This document shows, in pieces, positions 24,288 to 33,513 of a DNA stretch of 37,103 nucleotides. The stretch's first letter is position 1; each line of letters starts with the position of its first letter. The translations under genes and the position numbers were made by a program. Under the pieces are notes generated by a model, which saw only the letters and a program-made list of their open reading frames with translations, was not told the origin of the DNA and did not search any database. The stretch comes from Spirochaetes bacterium ADurb.BinA120 (GTDB lineage: Bacteria; Spirochaetota; UBA4802; UBA5368): assembly GCA_002069125.1 (NCBI GenBank), contig MVZN01000026.1:1-37103 (forward strand). The letters are read 5' to 3'.

Positions 24288-25634
24288 ACGGCCGACGCCG
24301 GCAATTTTTTTCCAGACATAGAACACCGGAACTCCGAGCGCAAGCACCCCTATGGCAAATAGCGATGAGCTCGTCCAATTTAGCAGCGCGGCGATCATCA
24401 TGGCGATCGAGAGTCCGATATATACGAGCGGCACGAGCGGATACAGCGGCACCCTGTATGGGCGCCGCAGCCCGGGCTCCCTCCGGCGGAGTATCATCAG
24501 GCCGACAACGGTAAGCACCGGAAAAACGTTCAGCGCGAAGCCCATATAAATTACAAGGGTCATGGCGCTCCCCGTAAAAATGTAGAGCACCGCGAAGGCC
24601 ATCTGTATGCATATTGCGAGCGCCGGCGTTTCGAAGCGAGGGTGGATCTTGGAAAGCGACCTGAATATCAATCCGTCACGAGCCATCGCGTAATAAACGC
24701 GAGGGCCCACCATCATCTGCACAGAAACGGCCGATAAAAGAACCACCGCTATCCCCAGGGTGAAGAAACCGCTCACCCGCGGGCCGAACAGCGCCGCTGC
24801 GGCGATCGCCCCGATCTCGTCCTTCCCGGCTATCGCCTCCCCGGGCGCCGCCATCAAAAAAACCATATTGAGCAGCAAATAGAAAACCGTGGTCAGAACG
24901 GTTCCGTAGAGTAGTATTCGCGGGAGATTCCTCTCGGGGTTTTTAACCTCTCCCGCTATATAGGAGGCCCCGTTCCATCCCGAATACGCGAACATCACTA
25001 TGAGCAGGGCAAGGCCAGTTACCGGAAGCCCGGGGGCCGCCTCGACGGAACCGCCATAACGCTGAACGAGCCTCCCCGCGTGCCCCCAGTCCGCCATAGT
25101 AAGGCCGAAACCGATGAGCGAGACGACCAGAAGTATTTTAAGAAGCGTGAGAAAGTTCTGAAAGTAGCCCCCTCTTCGCACCCCCAGGATATGGAGCAAA
25201 CCGAAGAAGAGCACCAGCGCGGAAGCCGCCCCCTTCTGCACCCACAGCGCGGAAAGGAGGCCTTCCCCCCCTGCGGTGATATGAAAGAAGCTGTTCACAT
25301 ATTGCACGAGCAGCAGGGAACTTGCCGCGACCGGGGCGGAGAACCCCACCACCAGCGATACCCACCCCGTGAGAAATGCCGGCAGCAATCCAAAAATCCT
25401 TTTCAAATAGACGTATTCGCCCCCGACATCCGGCCAGGTGGCGGAAAGCTCGGCGTAGCAAAGCGAGCCAGTCAAAGCGACAATGCCCCCGATCCCCCAC
25501 AGCATTAGCACCAAGAGCGCGTCGCCGGTCATTCCGAGCAGGTTCCCGGTCGTCATGAAAACGCCCGTTCCGATCATATCGGCGACGATTATGAGAATGC
25601 CGGTGAACAGACCGAGCTGTCGTTTGAGTTCCAT
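24276..25634 (-). CDS. APC-superfamily amino-acid permease (LAT/basic amino-acid type)
   Basis: A 452-residue transporter with about 12 membrane segments. TM1 shows the signature IIVADMIGTGVFMTTG with the unwound GxG, and TM2 is followed by CYAELSATWPDVGGEYVYLKR, both highly typical of the APC/LAT family. TM6 carries FAYSGWNGASYIAGEVKNPERN. Members exchange or symport amino acids or polyamines. The start was set at ATG 25634 behind GGTGG; the frame continues to 25733 without family similarity. It converges on the esterase-like gene, overlapping by 12 bases. Confidence 0.92.
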   Translation of the reverse strand: MELKRQLGLFTGILIIVADMIGTGVFMTTGNLLGMTGDALLVLMLWGIGGIVALTGSLCYAELSATWPDVGGEYVYLKRIFGLLPAFLTGWVSLVVGFSAPVAASSLLLVQYVNSFFHITAGGEGLLSALWVQKGAASALVLFFGLLHILGVRRGGYFQNFLTLLKILLVVSLIGFGLTMADWGHAGRLVQRYGGSVEAAPGLPVTGLALLIVMFAYSGWNGASYIAGEVKNPERNLPRILLYGTVLTTVFYLLLNMVFLMAAPGEAIAGKDEIGAIAAAALFGPRVSGFFTLGIAVVLLSAVSVQMMVGPRVYYAMARDGLIFRSLSKIHPRFETPALAICIQMAFAVLYIFTGSAMTLVIYMGFALNVFPVLTVVGLMILRRREPGLRRPYRVPLYPLVPLVYIGLSIAMMIAALLNWTSSSLFAIGVLALGVPVFYVWKKIAGVGRSAD

Positions 25635-25912
25635 GTGATCCACCGTGTTTGTTTTTTGCGCAGGGCTCCGGCATGCGCTTCCGGTCCCGATACCGGGGCT
25701 GTCCGCCGCCCCCTGAACACCTTGCCGGATCATGCATATTTATCGACAGGCGGCCTTTGTCAAGGCTTTGTTGAGTCACTTAAACATCCCGGAGCTCCAG
25801 GTCACCGCAATATGACAATAATATGACAAACGCTATTCTATTTTCCGGAATTAGACTTGATTATTTAAACTACCATGCTATTTTGAATGTATAGGGTGCC
25901 AGGAGGGACGTC

Positions 25913-26359
25913 ATGGGCAGGTTCAACCAGCTACTGATCGATTTCATGATGCACAAGGGACTCAGAATGGAAGAGATCATAGATATAAAGAAAGAGACGT
26001 ATTTCAACCCCGAAGACCAAAGGGAAATCGAGGGATGGAAGGACGATGAAGCGAGGGAAATCTGGCTTCAGATCAAGAAAAACGTGCATACGAGCGCTCC
26101 GACCGGACTACGGAGGGAGGTGTGCCCTTTCTGCCATAAGGCCGGACTGATTCAGTATAAAAAGCCATTCTGCGAAACCTGCGGGTACGGCGAAAGGCAT
26201 GGGATCTGCGGAAAGAAGGATGCCCCCAACGACTATCTCAGGATAATCGACGCGTTCAACGAAATGGGGATGGTCTGCGGACGTTTTTTTAACAGTGATT
26301 ATTACGAAAACCTGCTGAGTCATCTCGAGAAGGAAAGCCCGCACGAAGTGACGGTCTGA
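25913..26359 (+). CDS. Zinc-ribbon protein of unknown function
   Basis: A 148-residue soluble protein with a Cys cluster: CPFC (Cys71, Cys74), then CETC (Cys87, Cys90) and a nearby His96/Cys99, fitting a Zn-ribbon of two CxxC knuckles. The N-terminal part (MGRFNQLLIDFMMHKGLRMEE) and C-terminal part (DYLRIIDAFNEMGMVC) look helical. No family name comes to mind. An excellent AGGAGGG precedes the ATG. It is single-gene by spacing, upstream of a convergent exported-protein gene. A DNA- or RNA-binding or protein-interaction role is possible but unsupported. Confidence 0.8.
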   Translation: MGRFNQLLIDFMMHKGLRMEEIIDIKKETYFNPEDQREIEGWKDDEAREIWLQIKKNVHTSAPTGLRREVCPFCHKAGLIQYKKPFCETCGYGERHGICGKKDAPNDYLRIIDAFNEMGMVCGRFFNSDYYENLLSHLEKESPHEVTV

Positions 26360-26408
26360 ATCGTCCGTGTGAGCTAAGCCTCGAAGCGAGCCACCGCCGC
26401 CGGGCGGG

Positions 26409-27464
26409 TCAGTCGGCCCGCCTCATGAACCACTCGTCTATATCTTCATACGACCTGATGCCTTCCGGGGTTTCCGCCGAGTCGATCTTGCACCCGACGA
26501 ACCCGAAGCCCGCCGCGTAAAAATAATATGTTACAGCGATATACCGAAGGTTGCCGCCGGCGGTGACATCGGACACCTCTTTTATGACGATCGCGTTATT
26601 GTATTCCGAGCTTCCGTTGGAAACGATGACGTTTGTCGCGACAATCTCCCTTTGCCTCAGCACGCCGCCGGAGGTCGATGTCCAGCGGGTTCCTACGGCG
26701 ACGGGCCCCTTTATTAGAAGGTCTCCTTTCATGGCCGCCTGCCCGTCATCACCCGGCGCCCCGATCGAAACTGAAACAGAATTTTTGGCGTATTCGATCA
26801 TAAATGGGTTGCTTACATCAAGATCAGGTCGCCCGGGTACGCTCTCATGTCGAAGGCCCCTGGATATGCCCGGCCTGACATCGGTTATCTCGAATTCGAG
26901 CAGGCGCAGCCTGTCCCCGATGACTATTGTCCATCGCCTGCCCTTTTCCCCGGGATAATAGCTCGCAATGCCGGCGCCGAAATCGGGGAGCGACTCCCCC
27001 GCTTCATCCCCGCCCCTCTCGTCACCGACGAGCTTTATTAGAGGCAGTCCAGCATACAGGCCCGCCGGCGTATAGACCAGATCGAGGGATTTGTTTTTTT
27101 TAATTAGTTTCGAAATCCGTTGAAGCGAAGCGGCAGGCACAATGACATATAGCGCGTTTTTCCCGCTGGTAGTCAGCGCCTTCACCACGCGCATGTCCTT
27201 TCCGGATATACGCCTAAGCTTCGCAACGGGCTTAAGTATTTCTCGGGGATGGACAACACCGGTAAACTTTTCGCCTTTAAGAAAATCGCCGTCATTTAAA
27301 AGCATCCTGTATGTAAGGCGCGGGTACATGCCACCGGCGTCCCTTTCAGGGCGGCCTCCGACATCCCCATGAGTACGGACCTCCCCCGCCGCCATGGCAA
27401 GCAGGACAAGCGCCGTAATACATCCGATTCTGTATACGTTTTTCAATGCAGGCTTTTCTCTCAT
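26409..27464 (-). CDS. Exported protein of unknown function
   Basis: The 351-residue product begins with a basic stretch and hydrophobic core (GCITALVLLAMAAGEV), a signal peptide. The body is rich in beta-strand-like stretches and Gly, with RRWTIVIGDRLRLLEFEITD near the middle and NLRYIAVTYYFYAAGFGFVG near the end. I do not recognise a family. The start was set at ATG 27464; an in-frame TTG lies two codons upstream and no strong Shine-Dalgarno favours either. It lies downstream of the glutaconate-type CoA-transferase operon but is separated by that operon's terminator. Confidence 0.7.
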   Translation of the reverse strand: MREKPALKNVYRIGCITALVLLAMAAGEVRTHGDVGGRPERDAGGMYPRLTYRMLLNDGDFLKGEKFTGVVHPREILKPVAKLRRISGKDMRVVKALTTSGKNALYVIVPAASLQRISKLIKKNKSLDLVYTPAGLYAGLPLIKLVGDERGGDEAGESLPDFGAGIASYYPGEKGRRWTIVIGDRLRLLEFEITDVRPGISRGLRHESVPGRPDLDVSNPFMIEYAKNSVSVSIGAPGDDGQAAMKGDLLIKGPVAVGTRWTSTSGGVLRQREIVATNVIVSNGSSEYNNAIVIKEVSDVTAGGNLRYIAVTYYFYAAGFGFVGCKIDSAETPEGIRSYEDIDEWFMRRAD

Positions 27465-27601
27465 GCTCAATAGCCCGTTAACGATTCCGGAGCCCCATTA
27501 GGCCGGCCAAGGCACCCCGGGGATTGTACGAATCTTATTATATCATCGGAAATTTTCGCGCAAGCATTAAAAAAAGCGCTCACTATCGCGGGAAACATGT
27601 G

Positions 27602-27654
27602 AAAACAAAATCCCCTCCCTGTAATCGCCCATAGCCGGTGACAGGGAGGGGATT
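27602..27654 (-). terminator. Rho-independent terminator of the two-subunit CoA-transferase
   Basis: On the minus strand AATCCCCTCCCTGT pairs perfectly over 14 bp (27654-27641 with 27622-27609), followed by TTTTGTTTT (27610-27602). It begins 22 bases after the B-subunit stop. Confidence 0.85.
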
Positions 27655-27676
27655 GGTTTGACAAGATGAGAATTCT

Positions 27677-28465
27677 TCAGGCGCCGGGCATGCTGATAAA
27701 AAATCCCTGCGGGTCCACTTCGTTCCTCAAAATTTCGAGGATCTCGGGGGATGGCACCTCTGTTACGGGTATCTCGCCTTCGGGTCTTAGAAGCTCGAAA
27801 CCCGAAGCGAGCTGCGCAAGGTCCGCGGAGACGCCGGGATGCAGCGTCTTAATCCTCATTCTTCCGCTCTTCGGTTCGAAATCATACACACCGGCGGTCG
27901 ACACGACCGCCACCGGCCCCTTTCCGAGGATACCCAGATCGGCCCGGCTTACCCCGTCCACCATGAGACCGGTGGTCGTGATAAAATCGCACTTCGGGAC
28001 AAACTTCTGCGGGCTCTGGATTCCAACGAAAACCAGCTTCTCGCACAGAGATCCGACATCGTTGTTCCCTCCGGAACCGGTAAGTCGGACTTTGGGGTTC
28101 AGATAATTGTCCCCGATCATCGTTGTGTTCGCGTTCCCATACATGTCAAGCTGGGCAAACCCAAGAAAACCGGTGTCCACAAGACCGCATGCGGCCTGTC
28201 CGAACGAATAGGCCATCTCCATGATCATGGGCGATTTGCGGTATGTCTCCGGACCTCCAACCGACCACGGCATGCCGCCTGCGATCGGATCCTGGCCTCC
28301 CGATTCGTACACGAAGGTTATATGAGGCGCATGCGTCTTTTTCGCGAGTATCGCCGCCACCATGGGCAACCCGGTCCCGATATAAACGACCTCATGGTCG
28401 TTTACCTGTTTTGAAAGGACGTATGCCACCATTTCCAAAGGATTCATCGGCTTAGATTCGGCCAT
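27677..28465 (-). CDS. Glutaconate-type CoA-transferase, subunit B
   Basis: A 262-residue member of the family I CoA-transferase beta subunits. YESGGQDP places a Glu at residue 54, the position of the catalytic glutamate in the glutaconate CoA-transferase GctB subunit. This argues for a genuine transferase rather than the glutamate-lacking ring-hydrolase type (IpdB-like). Further family features are VYIGTGLPMVAA, FGYAQ-like GFLGFAQLDMYGN and LTGSGGNNDV. It works with subunit A encoded 51 bases upstream. It activates a dicarboxylic or related acid using acetyl-CoA or another donor. A terminator follows. Confidence 0.9.
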   Translation of the reverse strand: MAESKPMNPLEMVAYVLSKQVNDHEVVYIGTGLPMVAAILAKKTHAPHITFVYESGGQDPIAGGMPWSVGGPETYRKSPMIMEMAYSFGQAACGLVDTGFLGFAQLDMYGNANTTMIGDNYLNPKVRLTGSGGNNDVGSLCEKLVFVGIQSPQKFVPKCDFITTTGLMVDGVSRADLGILGKGPVAVVSTAGVYDFEPKSGRMRIKTLHPGVSADLAQLASGFELLRPEGEIPVTEVPSPEILEILRNEVDPQGFFISMPGA

Positions 28466-28516
28466 CTTGTTCTCCTCCTGTTATAATTCAAAGGTCAAAT
28501 ATATCCTGTCGGACCA

Positions 28517-29611
28517 TCAGTCATATACATTGGGCGGCGTATTGGGCGACCACGGTTCGTACTTGAAACTCACGCCGTCGTCTTCGTTGTCAGCCTCGGC
28601 TGCCCTGGCAAGTTTTCTGTTATTGATGATGAAATCCGAGCCACCGAGCTTTTTTACCACATCGTAGATATTCTTGGTCCCGAGTATCCACTCCTTGATA
28701 AAGCCCTCCATGGCCTCGTCGCCCTCGCTCATCATGGCGAAACACTTCTCCCACCAGCGGCGCGCCCAGTAATACGCACCGGGCATATAACCAGGCAGGG
28801 CGCCGTATGGAAGCTCGACAACCGCATCCACGTTCTGGAATGGAATTACCACACCCTTGTTATTCCATCGAATGTCCGTATTGGAAACGATTTCTTCAGC
28901 GGTAATGATGAGCTTGCGGGTCGCGGCGGCGGCCGCAATATCGTTCACCGCGGGGCCATACATGCGCGCATTGCCGAATTTATCGGCGGCATGGACATGA
29001 ATGCAGGCCACGTCGGGGAAAATGGCCGGAACGAATACACAGGGATCGTTGCCGTCAACCATCGGATTATTCATCACCTTCAGGTAGGGATTGTATTTAA
29101 CGAGATCGGACCCCAGGCCGGACTTCGAATACAGTCCAGTTACGCCGAGCTGCGCGGCTTTGAACCCGAGGGCCATGAGGCCGTGGCTCCAGTCGGAGAG
29201 TATCTTGACCCTTCCCCTTTTGACGTTTTCGGAGAAATACTTGTCGTATCCCCTCATTTCGGCGCCAGCGTAAGAGGCGTGCGTGAAGGGCATATTGCCG
29301 AAGGTAACGCCATAAGATTGGTTCGTATTTGGCGAGCCGATCGATTGAAGGTTTTTCTTGCCCTGCCGTATCACCTCCCAGTCGCTCTGAATGGAGGTTC
29401 TTACATAGCCGAAACCGCCGCAATACCAGATATCCCCATCGCTTACGAATTCCGCGATGGCTTCACTGTGGGACATGCGCTTGTCCCTTTGCGAGTGGTC
29501 CTTTTTCTGGCGCCAGTCGCGGGCGTGCCGATAGTCGACCAGACGGTCGAGAATCGAGGTATCTTCAATCTTGAGGTTTTTAACGGCCTCCTGATTATAA
29601 CTGAATTTCAC
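28517..29611 (-). CDS. Glutaconate-type CoA-transferase, subunit A
   Basis: A 364-residue alpha subunit of a family I CoA-transferase. Family features include DGDIWYCGGFGYVRT near the N-terminus, GATY-like SHASYAG-type FTHASYAGAEMRGYDKYF, and PDVACIHVHAADKFGNARMYG followed by ITAEEIVSNTDIRW. The start codon is GTG at 29611 behind GGAGG. It is the first gene of the operon with subunit B. The upstream region is long and AT-rich, but I could not find a clear minus-strand promoter. Family is sure; the substrate acid is not. Confidence 0.9.
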   Translation of the reverse strand: MKFSYNQEAVKNLKIEDTSILDRLVDYRHARDWRQKKDHSQRDKRMSHSEAIAEFVSDGDIWYCGGFGYVRTSIQSDWEVIRQGKKNLQSIGSPNTNQSYGVTFGNMPFTHASYAGAEMRGYDKYFSENVKRGRVKILSDWSHGLMALGFKAAQLGVTGLYSKSGLGSDLVKYNPYLKVMNNPMVDGNDPCVFVPAIFPDVACIHVHAADKFGNARMYGPAVNDIAAAAATRKLIITAEEIVSNTDIRWNNKGVVIPFQNVDAVVELPYGALPGYMPGAYYWARRWWEKCFAMMSEGDEAMEGFIKEWILGTKNIYDVVKKLGGSDFIINNRKLARAAEADNEDDGVSFKYEPWSPNTPPNVYD

Positions 29612-30374
29612 CTTGTACCTCCAGCGTTCTCCTTAAATTTATTCCCTTATCGTGTTTCACTCGCCGCCGTTCCATTCGGCTCAGCGCGCCGGAACGGCTC
29701 GGTAGTTTATAGTGGATGTTTACCTACTCTAATTATGTCAAGTATATTTAGCATATTCCAGTTTTTTTACCTATTTTTTAATCATTATCGGCAAATTTTG
29801 AACATCAAAATATGCTTCCTATCGCCATATTTATGATGAGTCAAAATATTACAGCGCAATAACCGGCCGCTGAAACCGGCCTTTCGCCCAGGCCCGCCTT
29901 AAACCCTTAAACAAGGGCCCGGAGTTTGGGGGCGCCATGGCGACTGAACAATGTTCATGATTATGAGTATTATTAACTAATGGATATATTGTATGATTAT
30001 AATATTTGTTTTTGTCAAGAATTATTTATATAATTATTATGTCATACAATATAGCATTATATTTGAGCATTCCAACGCATTTCACCCCCTCTCCTGTATT
30101 TGAACCATTTTAATCAGCGCCTCCGATACGACGTCGCTGAATGAAAGTTCGGTAAAAATAGCGGGCCGCTCTTTTTTCTCATATTGTCAAATCCGGATAA
30201 AAACATACCGTGAACGGGCCTCCGACCCTTTTTGTGGTGGGATGTTTTGCTCAATTTTACTTGATTTTTAATTACAACCAATCTAAGCTATCTCGATTTT
30301 CCGATTGGTCCATCCGGTCGGCGCTTTTTACCTGCTGCCCGGATGATCGACGCCATTTTTCCCGAACCGATCCG
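29612..30374. other. Long AT-rich intergenic region, 763 bases
   Basis: Separates the divergent CoA-transferase A and PAP2-like genes. It contains the plus-strand promoter at 30012-30040 with flanking inverted repeats and a GC-rich short repeat (ACCGGCC twice, about 29866-29885). An open frame entering from the left side (ending 29836) is antisense to the CoA-transferase. A GTG at 30210 could extend the PAP2 gene. No RNA gene was recognised. Confidence 0.5.
29986..30052. promoter_or_regulatory. Promoter flanked by an 11-bp inverted repeat
   Basis: TTGTCA (30012-30017), 17 bases, TATTAT (30035-30040) on the plus strand. ATATTGTATGA at 29986-29996 and TCATACAATAT at 30042-30052 are perfect inverted copies on either side. 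It probably drives the PAP2-like gene. A repressor or looping site is inferred. Confidence 0.5.
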
Positions 30375-31313
30375 ATGATAACGAACCTTAAAGCGGAATA
30401 CGACCTGCGCTTTCACCTGGAGGAGATATTAACTCTGGGGATTCTCGTCATAATGAACATGATCATGCTGATCTACACCAGAATCGGAGACGTTGCCGGC
30501 ATATTTATGTTCAACATATTGCTCATCATGCTCGTTCTGTCCGTCCGGTTTCTTCATCGTCGCATCGAAGGTCAATGGTTTGCCGATTTCAGGGACATCA
30601 ATATCATAATCGCGGGCTGGCTTGTCTATTTCGAACATCACCATCTTGTTCCACTTGTCAATCCATACGATATCGACGCCTACCTGATCCATATCGATCG
30701 CTTTCTCTTTCTTGGGATCGACCCTACGGTTTTGCTGGAAAGCATTACACATCCGATGCTGACTGAATTTTTGCAGATAGTATACGCAAGTTTCTATTTC
30801 CTACCCTTTTCCATCATGCTGATCCTGTTCTTCAAGGGCAGGAGGATGGACTTTCACGTGGTGGTATCCACCCTTATGCTTTCATTCTACATCTGCTACG
30901 TGGGATATTATATTTTTCCCGCAATCGGGCCAAGGTTCACCCTCGACCACCTTCAGACATTTCCTCTAAGCGGGGTCCTTTTTTACGATTATGTGCGGGA
31001 TTTTCTCGATGGATATTCCTTCATGACCAGGGACTGTTATCCCAGTGGTCACGCACTTCTGTCCATAATGACGGCCCTTCTTTCATACAGGTATCTACGT
31101 CCATATTTCCGCTTTATCGCCGCCTGGGCTGGAATCATCATTTTCTCGACGGTATATCTCAGGTACCATTATGTGGTCGACGTCATTACCAGCCTGATAA
31201 TTGCCATGATCGTTTTCAAATTCAATCCCCAGATGGTTCAGCGGTACATCTTTGCCTTTAAAAACGGCCGCGAGGAGCGCATAGCCCCACAGTCTATCAA
31301 CAGCAAGATATGA
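30375..31313 (+). CDS. PAP2-superfamily membrane phosphotransferase/phosphatase (inositol phosphotransferase-like)
   Basis: From ATG 30375 the product has 312 residues and about six membrane segments. The C2 motif is CYPSGH (Ser224-Gly-His226) and the C3 motif is RYHYVVD (Arg263, His265, Asp269), the catalytic His pair of the PAP2 superfamily. The C1 KxxxxxxRP motif is not evident, as in the PAP2_3 group that includes inositol-phosphorylceramide synthases. It probably transfers or removes a phosphoryl-linked headgroup from a membrane lipid. The start is uncertain: neither 30375 nor a GTG at 30210 has a strong Shine-Dalgarno. A bidirectional terminator directly follows. Confidence 0.82.
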   Translation: MITNLKAEYDLRFHLEEILTLGILVIMNMIMLIYTRIGDVAGIFMFNILLIMLVLSVRFLHRRIEGQWFADFRDINIIIAGWLVYFEHHHLVPLVNPYDIDAYLIHIDRFLFLGIDPTVLLESITHPMLTEFLQIVYASFYFLPFSIMLILFFKGRRMDFHVVVSTLMLSFYICYVGYYIFPAIGPRFTLDHLQTFPLSGVLFYDYVRDFLDGYSFMTRDCYPSGHALLSIMTALLSYRYLRPYFRFIAAWAGIIIFSTVYLRYHYVVDVITSLIIAMIVFKFNPQMVQRYIFAFKNGREERIAPQSINSKI

Positions 31314-31342
31314 AAAAGGCGGCGCTTGCGCGCCGCCTTTTT
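31313..31342. terminator. Bidirectional Rho-independent terminator
   Basis: AAAAAGGCGGCGC (31313-31325), TTGC loop, then GCGCCGCC and TTTTT (31330-31342). The stem is perfect and has A-run and T-run on both sides, so it serves the PAP2-like gene and the convergent GNAT-like gene. Confidence 0.93.
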
Positions 31343-31361
31343 CGCCTATCCGGACATTCGT

Positions 31362-32492
31362 TCACTTGATCGAACGCTGGTAAATGCGGTAGGTCTTGTA
31401 GTTTTCCGCCCTCAACGGCTTTAATGCCCCTATCATTTTTTTATTGGTTTCCACAATAAGTGAGCAATCCGAGGCCTCGAACCCCAGCCTTATGCCGTCC
31501 TCAATCGTCCTTAGATAGAAAACATCGTCTATCTTCTGTCCGCGGTACTCCGGAAGGACCCCCATTATTATCGTGCGTATCTTCTTTGTTTTTCTCGCCG
31601 CCAGAAGGAAGCGTACGAGCCTCCATGGATATAGCCTTCCATTGAGAATTCGCATGGCGGGATTGATATCGGGTATCGAAATGATAAAGCCCACGGTTCT
31701 GCCATCCTTTTCGGCGAACACGACGAGTTCCGGAATAACGATCTGGACCAGTTCGTGGATTATTGAGTCAAGCTGCTTCCTGGTAAGAGGAAGATGACCC
31801 CAGTTCCCCTCCCATGCCCGGTTGAAAATCTCGTGAATATCGTCCTTTCTATCGTTTATTTCCTTTTTCTTGAATATTTTATACTCGACCGTCTGCCCCT
31901 TCATGAATTCCTCTTTGACCGCCTTGAGGTAGGGCTTGTAATCATCGATTTTTTTTACCAGATAGCAGGACCAGTCGACGCATTTCTCAAAGCCGCATGA
32001 CTCCACCAGATACGGATAATAAGCGGCGAAGTGAAAGAGGCCCACCACCGGTATAACATCCTGCCCGTGAATTTCAAATCCGACCGAATCGTATACGGAA
32101 AAGCTTTGCGGGCCGTTCATTATCGTCTTACCCTTCGACTTCAGCCATGCCTCCGCCGCGTCAAACAGGGCGCGCGCCACATCGACGTCGTTTATCGATT
32201 CGAAGAATCCGAAAAAGCCCGTATCGTTATCGTATTTTTCTTCATACAGATGATTGATGTGCGCGGTAATCCTTCCGGCTGTTTTTCCATCCCTGTACGC
32301 GAGAAAATATTCAACCTCGCCGATTTCAAAGAAATAACCCTTTTGGGGGTCGAAGAATTTTTTCTGCTCACCGATCAGCGGCGGGACCCAGCAGGGGTCG
32401 TTCTTGTAAATCCCGCTGGTCCATGGAAACATGATGAATTCCTTCATCATTTTTTTATTCTCGACCCTTTTTATCGTCACCGGAGACGCCAT
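31362..32492 (-). CDS. GNAT-like N-acetyltransferase-fold protein
   Basis: The 376-residue protein resembles the large uncharacterised bacterial GNAT-like family seen next to lipid or cell-envelope genes. The N-terminal half has VEYFLAYRDGKTAGRITAHIN and GFFGFFES; the C-terminal half has ELVVFAEKDGRTVGFIISIPD and IIMGVLPEYRGQKID, reminiscent of the acyl-CoA-binding loop of GNATs. Two GNAT-like halves are therefore plausible. The start was set at ATG 32492 with GGAGG ahead (the frame continues to 32510). It is cytosolic. The acyl acceptor is unknown. Confidence 0.82.
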   Translation of the reverse strand: MASPVTIKRVENKKMMKEFIMFPWTSGIYKNDPCWVPPLIGEQKKFFDPQKGYFFEIGEVEYFLAYRDGKTAGRITAHINHLYEEKYDNDTGFFGFFESINDVDVARALFDAAEAWLKSKGKTIMNGPQSFSVYDSVGFEIHGQDVIPVVGLFHFAAYYPYLVESCGFEKCVDWSCYLVKKIDDYKPYLKAVKEEFMKGQTVEYKIFKKKEINDRKDDIHEIFNRAWEGNWGHLPLTRKQLDSIIHELVQIVIPELVVFAEKDGRTVGFIISIPDINPAMRILNGRLYPWRLVRFLLAARKTKKIRTIIMGVLPEYRGQKIDDVFYLRTIEDGIRLGFEASDCSLIVETNKKMIGALKPLRAENYKTYRIYQRSIK

Positions 32493-32816
32493 ACAACCTC
32501 CAATTATCATGTGGTATCATTGAATCGTTATATCGGTAATCCGCCTCCGCTTACGAATAAGTCAAATCGCCCGATCAGCAGTCCCGATGCCCGAAACCCG
32601 ATGTCGAATTGCACTGAAAATTTATTCATAAACGGATACGGATAGTATGCCCGGCCCTTGCCGGCAAAAATGCTCATGTACTCGCCATGGCTGTATTTTT
32701 CAAGCCTTATTTATGCCTTGGATTAAACGGATTGGCGCATGTCGTTTCAGTTTATCAATTCCAAGGCGCGGAAATAGCCATCGCTGTGGAAAAGCGTTTT
32801 ATTCAGGATACATAAT
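32493..32816. other. Intergenic stretch, 324 bases, no gene seen
   Basis: Lies between the GNAT-like start and the glycosylase stop, both minus-strand. It should contain the GNAT promoter and the glycosylase terminator. I see no confident -35/-10 pair or strong hairpin with a T-run. Confidence 0.5.
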
Positions 32817-33509
32817 TTAAAATAGTCGCCCCTGTACATCTGTGTCGCGCTTTGGAGAATCCTCGAGGCTTTCAAAGGCATTTCGTCCGGACTCCTCCCC
32901 TAAATTCCCTCCCAGCCGCGTAAGGACCATCTTTACGTCTTCCCAGACGTCCTTTTTAAGAGCGCTTCCATCCCCCCCATTTCTGAGAATATACGACGGA
33001 TGATAGGTGGGCATGACCGGTATGCCATTATGGGAAAACCACCTGCCCCTGATCGAAGTTATTCCCTGGCGAATCCCCAGCAGGTACTGGGTTGACGGAT
33101 TTCCCAGGGTGATAATGACTTCTGGCCTTACAATCTCTATCTGTCGCAACAGGAAAGGGCCGCAGGCGTCCCTTTCGTCGGGCTCGGGGGGCCTGTCGCG
33201 CTCGAACTTTAAATCGATTGTAGGCCTGCATTTAACGACATTTGCGATATATGCATCCGCACGAGGGATATTCATTCCCTTCTCGATAATGGCTGTAAGA
33301 AGCTGTCCTGCACGGCCCACAAATGGTCTCGCCTGAAGATCTTCATCCCTTCCGGGCCCCTCGCCGATAAACATGACCCGCGCGTCGGGGTCCCCTTCTC
33401 CAAAGACGATGTTGGTCCTTGTGGCGCACAACTTGCATCGACGGCAGTCCCCTATATGCCGTCTCAATTCCTCCAGGAGGCGGGCCTTGTCCGATATGGC
33501 TTCGCTCAT
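32817..33509 (-). CDS. Uracil-DNA glycosylase, family 4 (iron-sulfur)
   Basis: A 230-residue base-excision repair enzyme removing uracil from DNA. Four Cys ligate a 4Fe-4S cluster: CKLC (Cys25, Cys28), Cys94 in NVVKCRP, and Cys116. Motif A is GEGPGRDED, and YHPSYILRN is the uracil-binding loop with His. The Cys spacing between 94 and 116 is a few residues longer than usual. A C-terminal tail of about 30 residues follows the fold. It lies 4 bases downstream of the patatin gene, probably in one operon, with no evident functional link. Confidence 0.95.
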   Translation of the reverse strand: MSEAISDKARLLEELRRHIGDCRRCKLCATRTNIVFGEGDPDARVMFIGEGPGRDEDLQARPFVGRAGQLLTAIIEKGMNIPRADAYIANVVKCRPTIDLKFERDRPPEPDERDACGPFLLRQIEIVRPEVIITLGNPSTQYLLGIRQGITSIRGRWFSHNGIPVMPTYHPSYILRNGGDGSALKKDVWEDVKMVLTRLGGNLGEESGRNAFESLEDSPKRDTDVQGRLF

Positions 33510-33513
33510 TTTC

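Noticed and set aside
28991-29836. Plus-strand open frame of 281 codons
   Set aside because: Mostly antisense to the CoA-transferase A gene; the extra part lies in AT-rich non-coding DNA.
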